NCBI GenBank assembly: GCA_944320295.1
Contig: CALUGY010000078.1
Span: forward strand, 1 to 64,000
Length of the DNA: 64,000 nucleotides
Source of the DNA: an uncultured Bacteroides sp.
GTDB lineage: Bacteria; Bacteroidota; Bacteroidia; Bacteroidales; Bacteroidaceae
Direction: 5' to 3'
In this document: piece by piece, positions 1 to 9,040 of the stretch
How the letters are laid out: each line of letters begins with the position of its first letter
How positions within the stretch are numbered: position 1 is the stretch's first letter
The notes under the pieces: generated by a model
The model's database searches: none
What the model was told of the DNA's origin: nothing
Seen by the model: only the letters and a program-made list of their open reading frames with translations
Program-made: the position numbers and the translations under genes

Positions 1-600
1 GGGGAAGTGCTTCCGCACCTTGAACGAGTAGACGTGGTGCAACATGCGGGCAAACTCCTCCACCTCGTCCATGCCGCGTGCCTCGCGCACCGTGGCCCCG
101 CTCTTCAGGCCCTTCCTTATCTGCCGGATGCGCGACGCGCTGAAGCCCTCTTCGGTCTTGGCGGTGCCCTGCAGCGAGTTGCGCACCCTCAGCCAGTTGA
201 TAGGGAAGAACTGGTTCTCGCGGAACAGCCTGTAGGCGAACATCGTGCTCTCCAGGTTGCGGAACTCGATGAGGAAGGCGCTGCGCGTGGCCATCTGCGT
301 GAGCCGCTGCAACATCTCGCCGAATATCTCCTCCTTGCTGAGGGACGGGTCGAAATACTCGCCCGCGCCATACACCTCGCACCGCTTGATGATGCCCGGC
401 GGCGACAGGCGCACGCTCTTGCGGACGGCGGCAAGCAGCTTGCCCACCGGCCTGCCGTCCAGCGAGGCCACGATGAGGATGGGGGCGTAACCGGGCGTCG
501 CTTCGTAAATGCGGAACAGCTCGGTGGAGTGGAATGTGTTCGTTCCCGGCAGCTCCGGGATGCGGCTTCCTTCGCAATATGTCGTCAGTTTCAAAGGCAT
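1..600 (-). CDS. GNAT/FemAB-like acyltransferase-fold protein (3' end outside window)
   Basis: An open minus-strand frame starts at ATG 600-598 and runs off the left edge with no stop (200 codons seen). The protein begins MPLKLTTYCEGSRIPELPG, followed by a region (IVASLDGRPVGKLLAAVRK) that resembles the central strands of an acetyltransferase fold. A second half (SASRIRQIRKGLKSGATVRE) looks like the start of another domain, as in two-domain FemAB-like or GNAT proteins of Bacteroidales. Family assignment is by pattern only; the substrate is unknown. A TAAATTTG -7 box lies only 7 bp upstream of the start codon, so the transcript should have almost no leader. It is divergent from the nitroreductase gene. 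Confidence 0.6.
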   Translation of the reverse strand, partial: MPLKLTTYCEGSRIPELPGTNTFHSTELFRIYEATPGYAPILIVASLDGRPVGKLLAAVRKSVRLSPPGIIKRCEVYGAGEYFDPSLSKEEIFGEMLQRLTQMATRSAFLIEFRNLESTMFAYRLFRENQFFPINWLRVRNSLQGTAKTEEGFSASRIRQIRKGLKSGATVREARGMDEVEEFARMLHHVYSFKVRKHFP

Positions 601-606
601 TGCCTG

Positions 607-614
607 CAAATTTA
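607..614 (-). promoter_or_regulatory. -7 box of the partial gene at 1-600
   Basis: Minus-strand TAAATTTG matches the Bacteroidota TAnnTTTG consensus. The start codon is at 600, so transcription would begin within a few bases of the ATG. Confidence 0.55.
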
Positions 615-627
615 AAAATAATCTCCG

Positions 628-635
628 TATCTTTG
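628..635 (+). promoter_or_regulatory. -7 box of the nitroreductase cluster
   Basis: TATCTTTG on + matches TAnnTTTG and lies 34 bp before the ATG at 670. It is 13 bp from the divergent minus-strand -7 box, so the two upstream elements overlap. Confidence 0.6.
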
Positions 636-669
636 CCACATATAACAGACTATAAATGCATCCGTACCG

Positions 670-1218
670 ATGGAAAGTTTTAGCGAATTGATAAAGCAAC
701 GCCGTAGCATGAGGAAGTTTACGGCAGAAGAACTCACGCAAGAGCAGGTGGTTACGCTCATGAAGGCCGCCCTGATGGCCCCCTCGTCCAAACGCTCCAA
801 CCCCTGGCAGTTTGTCGTGGTGGACGACAAGGACACGCTGAAGAAGCTCTCCCTTTGCAAGGAGCAGGCCTCGCAGTTCATTGCCGATGCCGCCCTGGCC
901 GTGGTGGTCATGGCCGACCCCCTGGCCAGCGATGTGTGGATAGAAGACGCCTCGATAGCCTCCATCTACCTGCAACTCCAGGCCGAGGACATGGGGCTGG
1001 GCAGCTGCTGGGTGCAGGTGCGCGAACGTGTCGCCGCCAACGGCATGTCGTCCGACGAATATGTGCACGACGTGCTCGGCATACCCCTGCAATTCCAGGT
1101 GCTCAGCATCGTGGCCATCGGGCACAAAGGCATGGAGCGCAAGCCCTTCAACGAGGAACACCTGCAATGGGAGAAGATTCACCTTAATAAATACAACGGT
1201 GGCGACAGCGAACAATAA
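670..1218 (+). CDS. nitroreductase family protein
   Basis: This 182-residue protein is the usual size for a small FMN-dependent nitroreductase. RRSMRKF at 11-17 and APSSKRSNPWQFVVV at 37-51 fit the FMN-phosphate and FMN-ring contacts of the family, and GLGSCW at 109-114 is the usual second motif. Such enzymes use NAD(P)H to reduce nitro compounds or quinones in the cytoplasm; the true substrate cannot be read from sequence. It is the first gene of a + strand cluster ending with maf, and its 3' end overlaps the next gene by 20 bp if that gene starts at GTG 1199. Confidence 0.85.
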   Translation: MESFSELIKQRRSMRKFTAEELTQEQVVTLMKAALMAPSSKRSNPWQFVVVDDKDTLKKLSLCKEQASQFIADAALAVVVMADPLASDVWIEDASIASIYLQLQAEDMGLGSCWVQVRERVAANGMSSDEYVHDVLGIPLQFQVLSIVAIGHKGMERKPFNEEHLQWEKIHLNKYNGGDSEQ

Positions 1219-1528
1219 CCGGGACACATACAAGGCCACGGCCGTCACGCTGATGGTCTTCGGGGCGCTTTACCTGCTCGACAAGCTGGTGCATTTCTCG
1301 TCGCTCGGCCTGCCGTGGGTGATGAACAAGGATAACTTCCTGCTCTATACGGCGGTGATATTCCTGCTGCTCAAGCGTGACAAGTCAGTAGGATTGGTAT
1401 TGATAGGCTTATGGCTGGTGCTGAACTTCGGGCTGATTACGGCCTTGCTCGGCACGATGTCCGCCTATCTGTTGCCTGCGGCCCTGCTTCTTGTCGGTGC
1501 GTTGCTGTATTTCATTTCCACAAGATGA
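1199..1528 (+). CDS. small integral membrane protein, unknown function
   Basis: The frame encodes about 109 residues with three or four hydrophobic segments, including VTLMVFGALYLLDKLV, FLLYTAVIFLLL and VLIGLWLVLNFGLI, and a final stretch rich in leucine. GTG at 1199 is the preferred start because it gives a short polar N terminus; ATG at 1253 would begin inside the first membrane segment. It overlaps the nitroreductase gene upstream and its TGA stop overlaps the ATG of the next gene (ATGA), so the three are translated together. No function recognised. Confidence 0.65.
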   Translation: MATANNNRDTYKATAVTLMVFGALYLLDKLVHFSSLGLPWVMNKDNFLLYTAVIFLLLKRDKSVGLVLIGLWLVLNFGLITALLGTMSAYLLPAALLLVGALLYFISTR

Positions 1529-2325
1529 AGAGAAGCATAGAAGACACTTCGATAGTCTTTGTCGGTGCGGGCAATCTGGCCACCAACCTTGCCAAGGCCC
1601 TCTACCGGAAGGGCTTCCGCATTGTGCAGGTCTATAGCCGCACGCCGCAGGCCGCCCAAGCCTTGGCCCGCCAAGTGGAGGCCGACCATACTGCCGACCT
1701 CTCCGCCCTTGCGGACGATGCCCGCCTGTATGTCGTCGCATTGAAAGACGATGCTTTTGTGCAGCTGTTGCCGGAAATGGTGCAGGGGCATGAGGCGTCG
1801 CTTTGGGTACACACGGCCGGCAGCCTTCCTATGGACGTGTGGCAGGGCCATGCGGGGCGCTATGGCGTGTTTTACCCCATGCAGACATTCAGCAAGCAGC
1901 GCGAGGTGGATTTCGGCGAAGTGCCATTCTTCATCGAGGGCAACACGCGGCAGGATGCCGACTTGCTGAAAGAAATAGCCCTCGCCCTTTCGGGGAAAGT
2001 CTACGAGGTGACTTCCGAACAGCGGAAGTACCTGCATCTGGCCGCCGTGTTTGCCAACAACTTCACCAACCACATGTATGCCTTGGCCGCGGAACTGTTG
2101 CAAAAACACGGTCTGCCTTTCGACTCGTTGCTTCCGTTGATAGACGAGACGGCCCGCAAGGTGCACGGGCTTTCGCCGCTTGCCGCGCAGACCGGTCCGG
2201 CCGTGCGCTACGACCGCTATGTCATCGACAAGCACTTGCAGTTGCTGGCTGATTCGCCCGGCATGCAGATGTTGTACAAGGCCGTCAGCGAGAGCATACA
2301 CGAGAAAAGCCTACATAAAGAATAA
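1525..2325 (+). CDS. Rossmann-fold / DUF2520 oxidoreductase-like protein
   Basis: The protein is 266 residues from the ATG that overlaps the upstream stop. VFVGAGNLATNLAKAL at 11-26 is a dinucleotide-binding glycine motif as in pyrroline-5-carboxylate reductase-like proteins. The C-terminal half (HLAAVFANNFTNHMYALA and onward) is the helical DUF2520 domain. Family members are predicted NAD(P)-dependent reductases with no firmly assigned substrate. It lies 9 bp upstream of kdsC, which suggests co-transcription. Confidence 0.85.
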   Translation: MKRSIEDTSIVFVGAGNLATNLAKALYRKGFRIVQVYSRTPQAAQALARQVEADHTADLSALADDARLYVVALKDDAFVQLLPEMVQGHEASLWVHTAGSLPMDVWQGHAGRYGVFYPMQTFSKQREVDFGEVPFFIEGNTRQDADLLKEIALALSGKVYEVTSEQRKYLHLAAVFANNFTNHMYALAAELLQKHGLPFDSLLPLIDETARKVHGLSPLAAQTGPAVRYDRYVIDKHLQLLADSPGMQMLYKAVSESIHEKSLHKE

Positions 2326-2334
2326 TGCATCATA

Positions 2335-2865
2335 ATGAGTACCATCAATTACGACCTTAGGAAGATAAAGGCGCTCCTGTTCGATGTGGACGGGGTGCTG
2401 AGCGCGAACGTGATACCGATGAGCGCGGACGGGGAACCCCTGCGCACGGTTAACATCAAGGACGGATATGCCTTGCACCTGGCTGCCAAGCAGGGCATGT
2501 TGTTAGGGATTATCACCGGAGGAAAGACGGAAGCTGTGCGTAAACGCTTCCAGTCACTCGGACTTCTGCCGGAGAACATATACATGGGTTCTGCGGTGAA
2601 GATTGAAGATTACCGCGACTTCTGCTCCCGCTATGGCCTGAAGGACGAGGAAGTGTTGTACGTGGGCGATGACATTCCCGACGTGGAGGTGATGCGCGTC
2701 TGCGGCCTGCCTTGCTGTCCCAAGGATGCGGCCCCGGAGGTGAAAGCCGTGGCCCGCTACATATCGCATGCCGAGGGCGGATACGGTTGCGGCCGGGACA
2801 TTGTGGAGCAAGTGCTGAAGGTGCACGGCATGTGGATGGCCGATGAGAAAGCCTTCGGGTGGTGA
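2335..2865 (+). CDS. kdsC: 3-deoxy-D-manno-octulosonate 8-phosphate phosphatase (KdsC-type HAD)
   Basis: The 176-residue length and lack of a cap domain fit the C0-type HAD phosphatase KdsC, which makes Kdo for lipopolysaccharide. LLFDVDGVL at 14-22 carries the nucleophile D17 and acid/base D19; the Thr of IITGGKT is the second motif; GDDIPD at 111-116 binds Mg. The end ([15 protein letters not shown]) resembles the KdsC C-terminal segment that closes over the neighbouring active site. The frame overlaps the region upstream of maf, but the maf start is placed after this stop. Confidence 0.9.
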   Translation: MSTINYDLRKIKALLFDVDGVLSANVIPMSADGEPLRTVNIKDGYALHLAAKQGMLLGIITGGKTEAVRKRFQSLGLLPENIYMGSAVKIEDYRDFCSRYGLKDEEVLYVGDDIPDVEVMRVCGLPCCPKDAAPEVKAVARYISHAEGGYGCGRDIVEQVLKVHGMWMADEKAFGW

Positions 2866-2896
2866 GTATTGGAATCAGGATAAAGGAGGTTACGTT

Positions 2897-3478
2897 ATGC
2901 TTGACAATTTGAACAAATACCGTGTGATACTGGCATCGAATTCGCCCCGGCGCAAGGAACTGCTCAGCGGGCTTGGGGTGGACTACGAAGTGCGTACGCT
3001 GCCCGATGTGGACGAGTCATATCCCGCCGGATTGCAAGGCGGGGACATTCCGTTGTACATAGCCCGTGAAAAGGCCGAGGCCTACCGTCCGATGTTGCAG
3101 CCGGACGAACTGATGATTACGGCAGACACCATTGTGTGGCTGGACGGCAAGGTATTGGGAAAACCTGGAGACAAGGATGAGGCTCTGCAAATGCTTCGTG
3201 GCCTTTCCGGCCGCACGCACGAGGTCTTTACCGGGGTGTGCATCACGACCAAGGAGTGGCAGCGCAGTTTCACAGCTTGCACGGAAGTGCGCTTTTCCCC
3301 TTTGAGCGAGGATGAAATCACCTATTATGTGGACAAGTATCTCCCTATGGACAAGGCCGGAGCCTATGGCGTGCAGGAATGGATAGGCTATGTGGGCGTG
3401 GAATACATCTCCGGCAGCTATTACAACATCATGGGACTGCCCGTGCAACGGCTCTACAGGGAGCTGCTATTGTGCTAA
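2897..3478 (+). CDS. maf: Maf-like nucleotide pyrophosphatase
   Basis: The protein is 193 residues from the ATG preceded by a strong AAAGGAGG site seven bases upstream, unusual in this genome. SNSPRRKELL at 14-23 is the Maf signature, and the Asp of TADTIVWLDGKVLGKP and the following lysine complete the active site. Maf proteins hydrolyse non-canonical or modified nucleoside triphosphates such as dTTP/UTP or m5UTP. The last 12 bp overlap the 3' end of the convergent TPR gene. Confidence 0.92.
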   Translation: MLDNLNKYRVILASNSPRRKELLSGLGVDYEVRTLPDVDESYPAGLQGGDIPLYIAREKAEAYRPMLQPDELMITADTIVWLDGKVLGKPGDKDEALQMLRGLSGRTHEVFTGVCITTKEWQRSFTACTEVRFSPLSEDEITYYVDKYLPMDKAGAYGVQEWIGYVGVEYISGSYYNIMGLPVQRLYRELLLC

Positions 3479-5665
3479 GTCGAGCATCAGCGGAAAGTCG
3501 CTTTCGTCGATGCCCTGTCTCATGAGTTCTTCCTTGTCTTTCAGGAACGTTTCGCGGAACACGGTGTTGTCGCCGAGGGTTTCGGCGCATTTTGTGTAAT
3601 ATTGTGCCGCTTGCCCTATGTTGCCCGTGGCCCATGCCACGTGCCCGGCGTTGAGGTAGTCCACGGCCAGCGGCTCTGTATCCATTATCTTTTTGTAATA
3701 CTTCATGGACTGCTCGTGGCGGTTGCATACGAACGAGCACCAGGCTATGGCACGCCAAACTTTCGGGCTGTTTTCTTCCATGAGGTCGAGTTTGAAGAAG
3801 TATTGCAAGGCCTGTTCCGTTTGTCCGTCTTCGGCCAGGCAAGTCCCGATGTTGAATAACACGTGTTTGTTTTCCGGCTGTATGGTTTCGGCTTTCCGGT
3901 AGTAGTCCAACGCGGTTGCAAAGTCCTTCAGCTGCCTGTGGCACGTGGCCAGATGGCGGATGGTCCAAATGTGGTCGGGTTTCAGAACATCTGCTTTGCG
4001 GTAAGCCTTTATGGCCTCGGCGTATTTCTTCTCTTTTTGCAGGCAGAAGCCTATCTTTTGGTAGATTGCGGCATCCGCTTGCGGGGCGGCCTCCGTCAGT
4101 TTCTGATAAAGGGCCAATGCCTCGGCAGGGTGCTCCTTTTGGAAATGGAAGTCGGCCACGGCCTGCGTCAGCTCAGGTTTTCCAAGCATCTTGCTCAATG
4201 CGGGGATGGTATACAGGGCGATAGTGTCGCTGAAAATGTCGTGGAACTCGTGCCGATAAGGATAGAGCTTGAAGAAGCGGTAGAGGTCGTGTATGTACTG
4301 GTTGCTTATCACTTCGGGACGTTGTGCGTACTGTTTCAGTTCGTTGGACTGTTTTTCCTCCATCAGCTGTTCCATGTCTTGCGAGGTGAGGCGGCTGAAC
4401 ATCAATCCCTGCTGCCCTTGCGGCATGTGTGCCAGCATGAGGGCGAGCGAATATTTGTCGTTGTTGCAGAAGAAACCCGATGACAAGAGTAGGTTGGGCA
4501 GCGAGTTGTTCGCGGCATCCGGCCCTTGCTCGTTGAACAGGGCCGGGTGGTTCATGTCGAATGGATAGAACCAGTTCGATACCTCCCGGAAGAACGGGTA
4601 GCCTTTGAGCATGGAGAACGTGCTCATGTACACGTCTGAGCCTTCTATCTGCAGTTCGTTTATCTCGCGTATCTTTTCGTTCAATCCCGATTGGTCGAAG
4701 GCTTTTTCCCAGTCGGGATTCACGTCGTTTTCTTCCATGTTGTCCTCGAAGCCGAACTTCATGCCGCGCATCAGGTTGATGTTCTTCATCATTTCCGGCA
4801 GTATCTCCTCGCGCATCTTCTTGTTTATCTTTTCCGTCTCCTGGCTTCGTAGCAATTGGATGTACACTTGGTTGAGCTGTTCGCCCAGTTTGTATTCTTC
4901 GTCGTGGAGAATGAGTGCCTGTCCCAGTTCGGGGTAGAGCGCGAGGCGGCCGGGGTAGGTGTGCAGCACGAGGGCCAGTCCTACGATGGCCCGTCGGTTT
5001 ACTCCCGCGTCGTGGTGTTTGCTCGCTTGGAGCAGCCATCGGAACTTGGAGGCATCGAAACATTGCAGCAAGCTGAGGGTGACCGCGCTGACAAAAAGGC
5101 AGAGGTCGTTGGCCGTCAGCGTTTCCGACAGCAAAGTCTTGTCTGCGACAGAAACCTCCGCGTTGCTCCACGAACTGTTGCCCCATGTGGCGAGGAACAG
5201 TTCACGGTTTGCGTTTTCGTGCCTTTGCAGGACGGCTTCCTTGGCTTTCCGGTCGCCGGGCATCAGGTCGCATAGCGACAGTTCGTCCGCATAGCCTTCC
5301 AGCGTGTCCAGCAAGACTTGCATGCGGTTCTCATCGGGCGATGCGGCCAGCTTCCTGCGCACTTCGTGGTAGCGGTGTCCGGAGATTTTGTCCAACAGGC
5401 AGAGCCGTGCCTGGTCGGCTGTTTCCCAGGTGTCGCGGTATATTTGGCGGTACAACTCCTGCCGTTGCGGGTCTTTCATCCCTTGGCCCATGTATTGCAG
5501 CATGTAGCGGTAGGAGGTTTCGTCCTTTTCCAGACGGTCGCATAGCGGCCAGTTTCCCGTTTCGCCCAGCATGGACTTCAGTTGCATTTGCGCCTCTTTC
5601 AGCCGTTTTTGCTCCAATAGTGAGATGACGCTTTTGTATTGTTCGTTGATGCTTTTCTCGTTCAT
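3467..5665 (-). CDS. TPR-repeat protein, unknown function
   Basis: This 732-residue protein has no signal peptide. The N-terminal two thirds are helical without a family I recognise. From about residue 470 to 690 it has tetratricopeptide-like repeats, for example AEALALYQKLTEAAPQADA, YAEAIKAYRKADVLKPDH and FATALDYYRKAETIQPENK. TPRs normally bind partner proteins. It sits alone on minus, convergent with maf (12-bp overlap), with repeat array 1 upstream of its start. Related large TPR proteins occur in Bacteroides, but no function is assigned. Confidence 0.8.
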   Translation of the reverse strand: MNEKSINEQYKSVISLLEQKRLKEAQMQLKSMLGETGNWPLCDRLEKDETSYRYMLQYMGQGMKDPQRQELYRQIYRDTWETADQARLCLLDKISGHRYHEVRRKLAASPDENRMQVLLDTLEGYADELSLCDLMPGDRKAKEAVLQRHENANRELFLATWGNSSWSNAEVSVADKTLLSETLTANDLCLFVSAVTLSLLQCFDASKFRWLLQASKHHDAGVNRRAIVGLALVLHTYPGRLALYPELGQALILHDEEYKLGEQLNQVYIQLLRSQETEKINKKMREEILPEMMKNINLMRGMKFGFEDNMEENDVNPDWEKAFDQSGLNEKIREINELQIEGSDVYMSTFSMLKGYPFFREVSNWFYPFDMNHPALFNEQGPDAANNSLPNLLLSSGFFCNNDKYSLALMLAHMPQGQQGLMFSRLTSQDMEQLMEEKQSNELKQYAQRPEVISNQYIHDLYRFFKLYPYRHEFHDIFSDTIALYTIPALSKMLGKPELTQAVADFHFQKEHPAEALALYQKLTEAAPQADAAIYQKIGFCLQKEKKYAEAIKAYRKADVLKPDHIWTIRHLATCHRQLKDFATALDYYRKAETIQPENKHVLFNIGTCLAEDGQTEQALQYFFKLDLMEENSPKVWRAIAWCSFVCNRHEQSMKYYKKIMDTEPLAVDYLNAGHVAWATGNIGQAAQYYTKCAETLGDNTVFRETFLKDKEELMRQGIDESDFPLMLDLAQ

Positions 5666-5746
5666 GTGTTCTGTCTGCTGATGCCTTGTTAGTAACTTAC
5701 TGATATTCCTACAAAAACCGTGCTAAGAAAGGCGGAGTTGCTCTTG

Positions 5747-5862
5747 TTATGCCGGGCTTTTGCTTCCAACGTGTTGCGCGTTTGCTCGCGACATGTTGCG
5801 TTCGCGCTCCGTACACGTTGCGCCCGCGGACGCAACGCGTTGCGGATAAACGTGGGATATGG
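5747..5862 (+). repeat. 4x22-bp palindromic intergenic element, array 1
   Basis: Four 14-bp cores at 5765, 5787, 5809 and 5831 are separated by 8-bp spacers. Core hexamers are ACGTGT, ACATGT, ACACGT and ACGCGT. ATATGG sits at 5857-5862, exactly where the hexamer of a next unit would fall. The element lies between the porin stop (5869) and the TPR gene start (5665), about 200 bp otherwise without a gene. This is the only array whose fourth hexamer is not ACATGT. Confidence 0.9.
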
Positions 5863-5868
5863 GGTGCC

Positions 5869-6897
5869 TCAGAAGCGCACCTGCACTTGGGCTTGTAGCA
5901 GGTTGGACGCTTCGGCCAGCTTGGGTGCGCGGCGGGTGTATTGCAGTTGCAGGCGGCACTTGGGGTAGAACCACCATTGTGCTCCGGCCACGTAGTTGGT
6001 TTGCTTGTCAGCCTGTTTCTTGTTCCGGTTGAAGTAGTCGTAAGAGGCGATGAGGTCTATGCGCGGCAACACGTGTGCCGACAGGGTGAAGTAGTATCCG
6101 TCGCTGCGCACACGGCCGTCCTTGCCGTGCAGGTATTCCGTGCGGATGTCCACCGGTTTGAATTTAAGTAGTGCTCCGGCCGACCAGCGATTGCGGTCAT
6201 AGTTGTCGCCTACGGCAATGTCCGGGTTGATGCTCGATACGGCCACGGCACACCCCTTGCCTTTGCTGAAGGTACCGCCCACGCTAAGCCATCCGGTGGG
6301 GCGGGCCAGCAGCGAGCCTACGATGTCTTTTTGGTTGTTTCCATCCTTGCGGTTTATTCCCTGTCCGTTCATGATGCCCAAGTGGTAGGTGAACAGTTTG
6401 TCGAAAAGGTCCCCGTAGAAAAGGATGCCCAAGTCGCGTCCCGCATGGGAGCCATACAGCGGGTCGCTTCCGTCATATCCGGTCAGATAGTTCGTGGCCT
6501 GCGAGTTGCAGCTTATCAGTTCCAGCGTGCAGGGCGACATGGGATTCTCGAAGGTGAACATGGTCTTGAACTCGCCGATGCGTACGGTCAGTTCGGGCAG
6601 GAATTTGTATTCCGTATAGGCTTCCAGTATTTTTCCCGTATTGGCGAAGTTGTACATGAAGTAGCATGACCATCGGTCGGTTATTTTTCCCCGTGCCATG
6701 ATGATGGCCCTTTTCACCTCGAAGGTATTCGCTTTTCCTTTGTTCGCGTCGTCATATGTGTAGCCCAACTGCGTGTAGCCTTCAAGTGTGATGCGCTCTT
6801 TCAGGGTGTTTGCCACGTCTTTCAACTTGTTTTCTTGGCTCCAGGCATTCCCTGCCAGTAAAAGTAGTGACAGGGTTACGAACGATATTTTTCTCAT
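5869..6897 (-). CDS. phosphate-selective-type outer-membrane porin (OprO/OprP family)
   Basis: The start MRKISFVTLSLLLLAGNAWSQ gives a clean signal peptide (cleavage after AWS or WSQ) and a 342-residue precursor; the in-frame upstream ATG would add 25 polar residues before the signal. The mature part has alternating amphipathic strands (GYTQLGYTYDDANKG, AIIMARGKITDRWSCYFMYN) and ends in an aromatic-rich strand (QLQYTRRAP ... QVQVRF), typical of beta barrels. The family is the porin O/P group; actual phosphate selectivity is not established by sequence. Confidence 0.8.
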   Translation of the reverse strand: MRKISFVTLSLLLLAGNAWSQENKLKDVANTLKERITLEGYTQLGYTYDDANKGKANTFEVKRAIIMARGKITDRWSCYFMYNFANTGKILEAYTEYKFLPELTVRIGEFKTMFTFENPMSPCTLELISCNSQATNYLTGYDGSDPLYGSHAGRDLGILFYGDLFDKLFTYHLGIMNGQGINRKDGNNQKDIVGSLLARPTGWLSVGGTFSKGKGCAVAVSSINPDIAVGDNYDRNRWSAGALLKFKPVDIRTEYLHGKDGRVRSDGYYFTLSAHVLPRIDLIASYDYFNRNKKQADKQTNYVAGAQWWFYPKCRLQLQYTRRAPKLAEASNLLQAQVQVRF

Positions 6898-6955
6898 GCG
6901 GTGTACGTTGTGAGTGATGTTTCGCAGTACTGTTGTATTGTTGGCAATAAAATGG

Positions 6956-6987
6956 AAAGGCAACCTGTGCACTCACAGGTTGCCTTT
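6956..6987 (-). terminator. intrinsic terminator of pgk
   Basis: A perfect 14-bp stem (AAAGGCAACCTGTG paired with CACAGGTTGCCTTT) with a 4-base loop begins about 20 bp after the pgk stop. On minus it is followed by a T-rich run (CCATTTTATT). Confidence 0.85.
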
Positions 6988-7007
6988 CGTATGAATAAAG
7001 TTTTTGT

Positions 7008-8264
7008 TTATTCGTTGATGGCTGCGATTCCCGGAAGAATCTTTCCTTCGATGGCTTCAAGCAATGCGCCTCCACCGGTAGAAACGTAAGACACGCCGCT
7101 TGCCAAGCCGAACTTGTTGACACAAGCCACAGAGTCGCCACCGCCTACCAGCGAGAAAGCACCGTTCTTCGTGGCTTCCACAATGGCCTCGCCCACGGCA
7201 CGCGAACCGTGCGTGAAGTTGTCGAACTCGAACACACCTGTCGGGCCGTTCCACAAGATTGTCTTGGAGCCTTTGATTACGTCGGCAAAGATTTTCTCCG
7301 TTTCCGGGCCTATGTCAAGACCTTCCCATCCATCGGGTATCTCGTTTACCGGGCAGAACTTCGTATTGGCATCGTTGGAGAATGCGTCCGCAATCTTGGC
7401 ATCTACGGCCAGAACGAGGTTTACGCCTTTTTCTTTTGCCTTCTTCATCAGGTCCAAAGCCAAGTCAAGTTTGTCGTCCTCGCAGATGGAGATACCGATC
7501 TTGCCTCCCATGGCTTTCGTGAAAGTATAAGTCATACCGCCGGCGATGATGAGGTTGTCTACCTTGTTCAGCAGGTTCTCTATGATTTCAATCTTCGAAG
7601 ATACTTTGGAGCCGCCCATGATGGCAGTAAACGGACGATGGATGTCGTTCAGTACTTTGTCGACAGCTTTTACTTCTTTCTCCATCAAGTAACCGAACAT
7701 CTTGTTGTCCTTGTCGAAGTATTTTGCAATGAGGGCTGTGGATGCGTGTGCACGATGTGCCGTACCGAATGCGTCGTTTACATAGCAATCAGCGTAAGAG
7801 GCCAGCTTCTTGGTGAACTCCTTCTGGCTTTCCTTAACGGCTTTCTTGGCAGCAGCCTTTTCTTCGTCTGTGGCATCTTCTGCCAACCCGCGGGGTTTGC
7901 CTTCTTCTTCTGCGTAGAAGCGGAGGTTTTCGAGCAACAGCACTTCACCCGGCTTCAAGGCTGCGGCCTTTACGGCTGCTTCCTCGCCCATGCAGTCGTT
8001 GGCGAATTGTACTTCCACTCCCAGCAGTTCGTTCAGGTGACCTATGATATGTTTCAATGAGAACTTGTCGGCTACACCTTTCGGGCGTCCGAGATGGGAA
8101 CCGATAATGATGCTGCCGCCGTCGGCTAATATCTTCTTGAGAGTGGGGAGGGCAGCACGCATACGTGTGTCATCTGTGATGTTGAAATTCTCGTCCAAAG
8201 GTACGTTGAAGTCTACACGGACGAATGCCTTTTTTCCGGCAAAGTTGAATTGATCAATTGTCAT
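7008..8264 (-). CDS. pgk: phosphoglycerate kinase
   Basis: The 418-residue protein is a standard PGK, converting 1,3-bisphosphoglycerate and ADP to 3-phosphoglycerate and ATP in glycolysis. The N-terminal substrate motif (RVDFNVPLD), GSHLGRPKG, the hinge motif [10 protein letters not shown] and the C-terminal nucleotide loop ([18 protein letters not shown]) are all present. It is a single transcription unit here, with its own TAACTTTG -7 box upstream and a strong terminator downstream. Confidence 0.97.
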   Translation of the reverse strand: MTIDQFNFAGKKAFVRVDFNVPLDENFNITDDTRMRAALPTLKKILADGGSIIIGSHLGRPKGVADKFSLKHIIGHLNELLGVEVQFANDCMGEEAAVKAAALKPGEVLLLENLRFYAEEEGKPRGLAEDATDEEKAAAKKAVKESQKEFTKKLASYADCYVNDAFGTAHRAHASTALIAKYFDKDNKMFGYLMEKEVKAVDKVLNDIHRPFTAIMGGSKVSSKIEIIENLLNKVDNLIIAGGMTYTFTKAMGGKIGISICEDDKLDLALDLMKKAKEKGVNLVLAVDAKIADAFSNDANTKFCPVNEIPDGWEGLDIGPETEKIFADVIKGSKTILWNGPTGVFEFDNFTHGSRAVGEAIVEATKNGAFSLVGGGDSVACVNKFGLASGVSYVSTGGGALLEAIEGKILPGIAAINE

Positions 8265-8314
8265 AACTTAAATATTTAAGAGTGTTGTTTCAATGCTATA
8301 TATTATATGTGGCG

Positions 8315-8322
8315 CAAAGTTA
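8315..8322 (-). promoter_or_regulatory. -7 box of pgk
   Basis: Minus-strand TAACTTTG matches TAnnTTTG, about 50 bp upstream of the pgk ATG at 8264. Confidence 0.6.
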
Positions 8323-8359
8323 GCATTTAAATTGTTTCTTTTAAAGAAAAAGGCGCGAT

Positions 8360-9040
8360 TTATTCATGCAGGGAAGCCGAGGTGGGTTCCGTGCACACTT
8401 TGTACGTTTTCTCGTAATGTTTGCACCATAGTTTCAGGCCGCAGATGTCGCATTTCGGTGCGCGCGCCTGGCAAATGTAGCGGCCATGCAGTATGAGCCA
8501 ATGGTGCGCGATGGGAATGTCGGCTTCAGCTATGTGCTTTACCAGCTCCTTTTCCACGCTATAGGGCGTGGTGCAGGCGGACGATACCAATCCAAGTCGG
8601 TGGCTCACGCGGAACACGTGCGTGTCCACGGCCATGGCAGCCTTGTCGAATGCCACGGACTGGACGACGTTGGCTGTCTTACGTCCCACACCGGGAAGCT
8701 TTACCAGCTCCTCCAGCGTGCTGGGTACTTGGCCGTTGTACTTCTCCATCAGCATACGGGCCATGCCCACTAAGTGCTTGGCCTTGTTGTTAGGATAAGA
8801 TATACTACGGATATATTCGTAGATGGTTTCCGGTTCGGCGGCGGCAAGCGCCTCGGCGTTGGGATAGTCGCGGAACAGGGCCGGGGTCGTCATGTTGACC
8901 CGCTTGTCGGTACATTGGGCGGATAGGATGACGGCCACCAGCAGCTGGAACGGGTCGTCGTAGTGCAGTTCCGTCTCGGCTATGGGGACGTTTTCCTTGA
9001 ACCAGGCTATGATATGGGCATATCGTTCTTTTGTTCTCAT
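8360..9040 (-). CDS. nth: endonuclease III
   Basis: This 226-residue protein is a base-excision-repair DNA glycosylase/AP lyase for oxidised pyrimidines. It has the helix-hairpin-helix LPGVGRKTANV with the catalytic Lys, the catalytic Asp in VDTHVFRVSHRLGL, and a C-terminal [4Fe-4S] site with spacing C-x6-C-x2-C-x5-C (CQARAPKCDICGLKLWC). Its start codon shares one base with the stop of the MFS gene upstream, so the two are translationally coupled. Confidence 0.97.
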   Translation of the reverse strand: MRTKERYAHIIAWFKENVPIAETELHYDDPFQLLVAVILSAQCTDKRVNMTTPALFRDYPNAEALAAAEPETIYEYIRSISYPNNKAKHLVGMARMLMEKYNGQVPSTLEELVKLPGVGRKTANVVQSVAFDKAAMAVDTHVFRVSHRLGLVSSACTTPYSVEKELVKHIAEADIPIAHHWLILHGRYICQARAPKCDICGLKLWCKHYEKTYKVCTEPTSASLHE

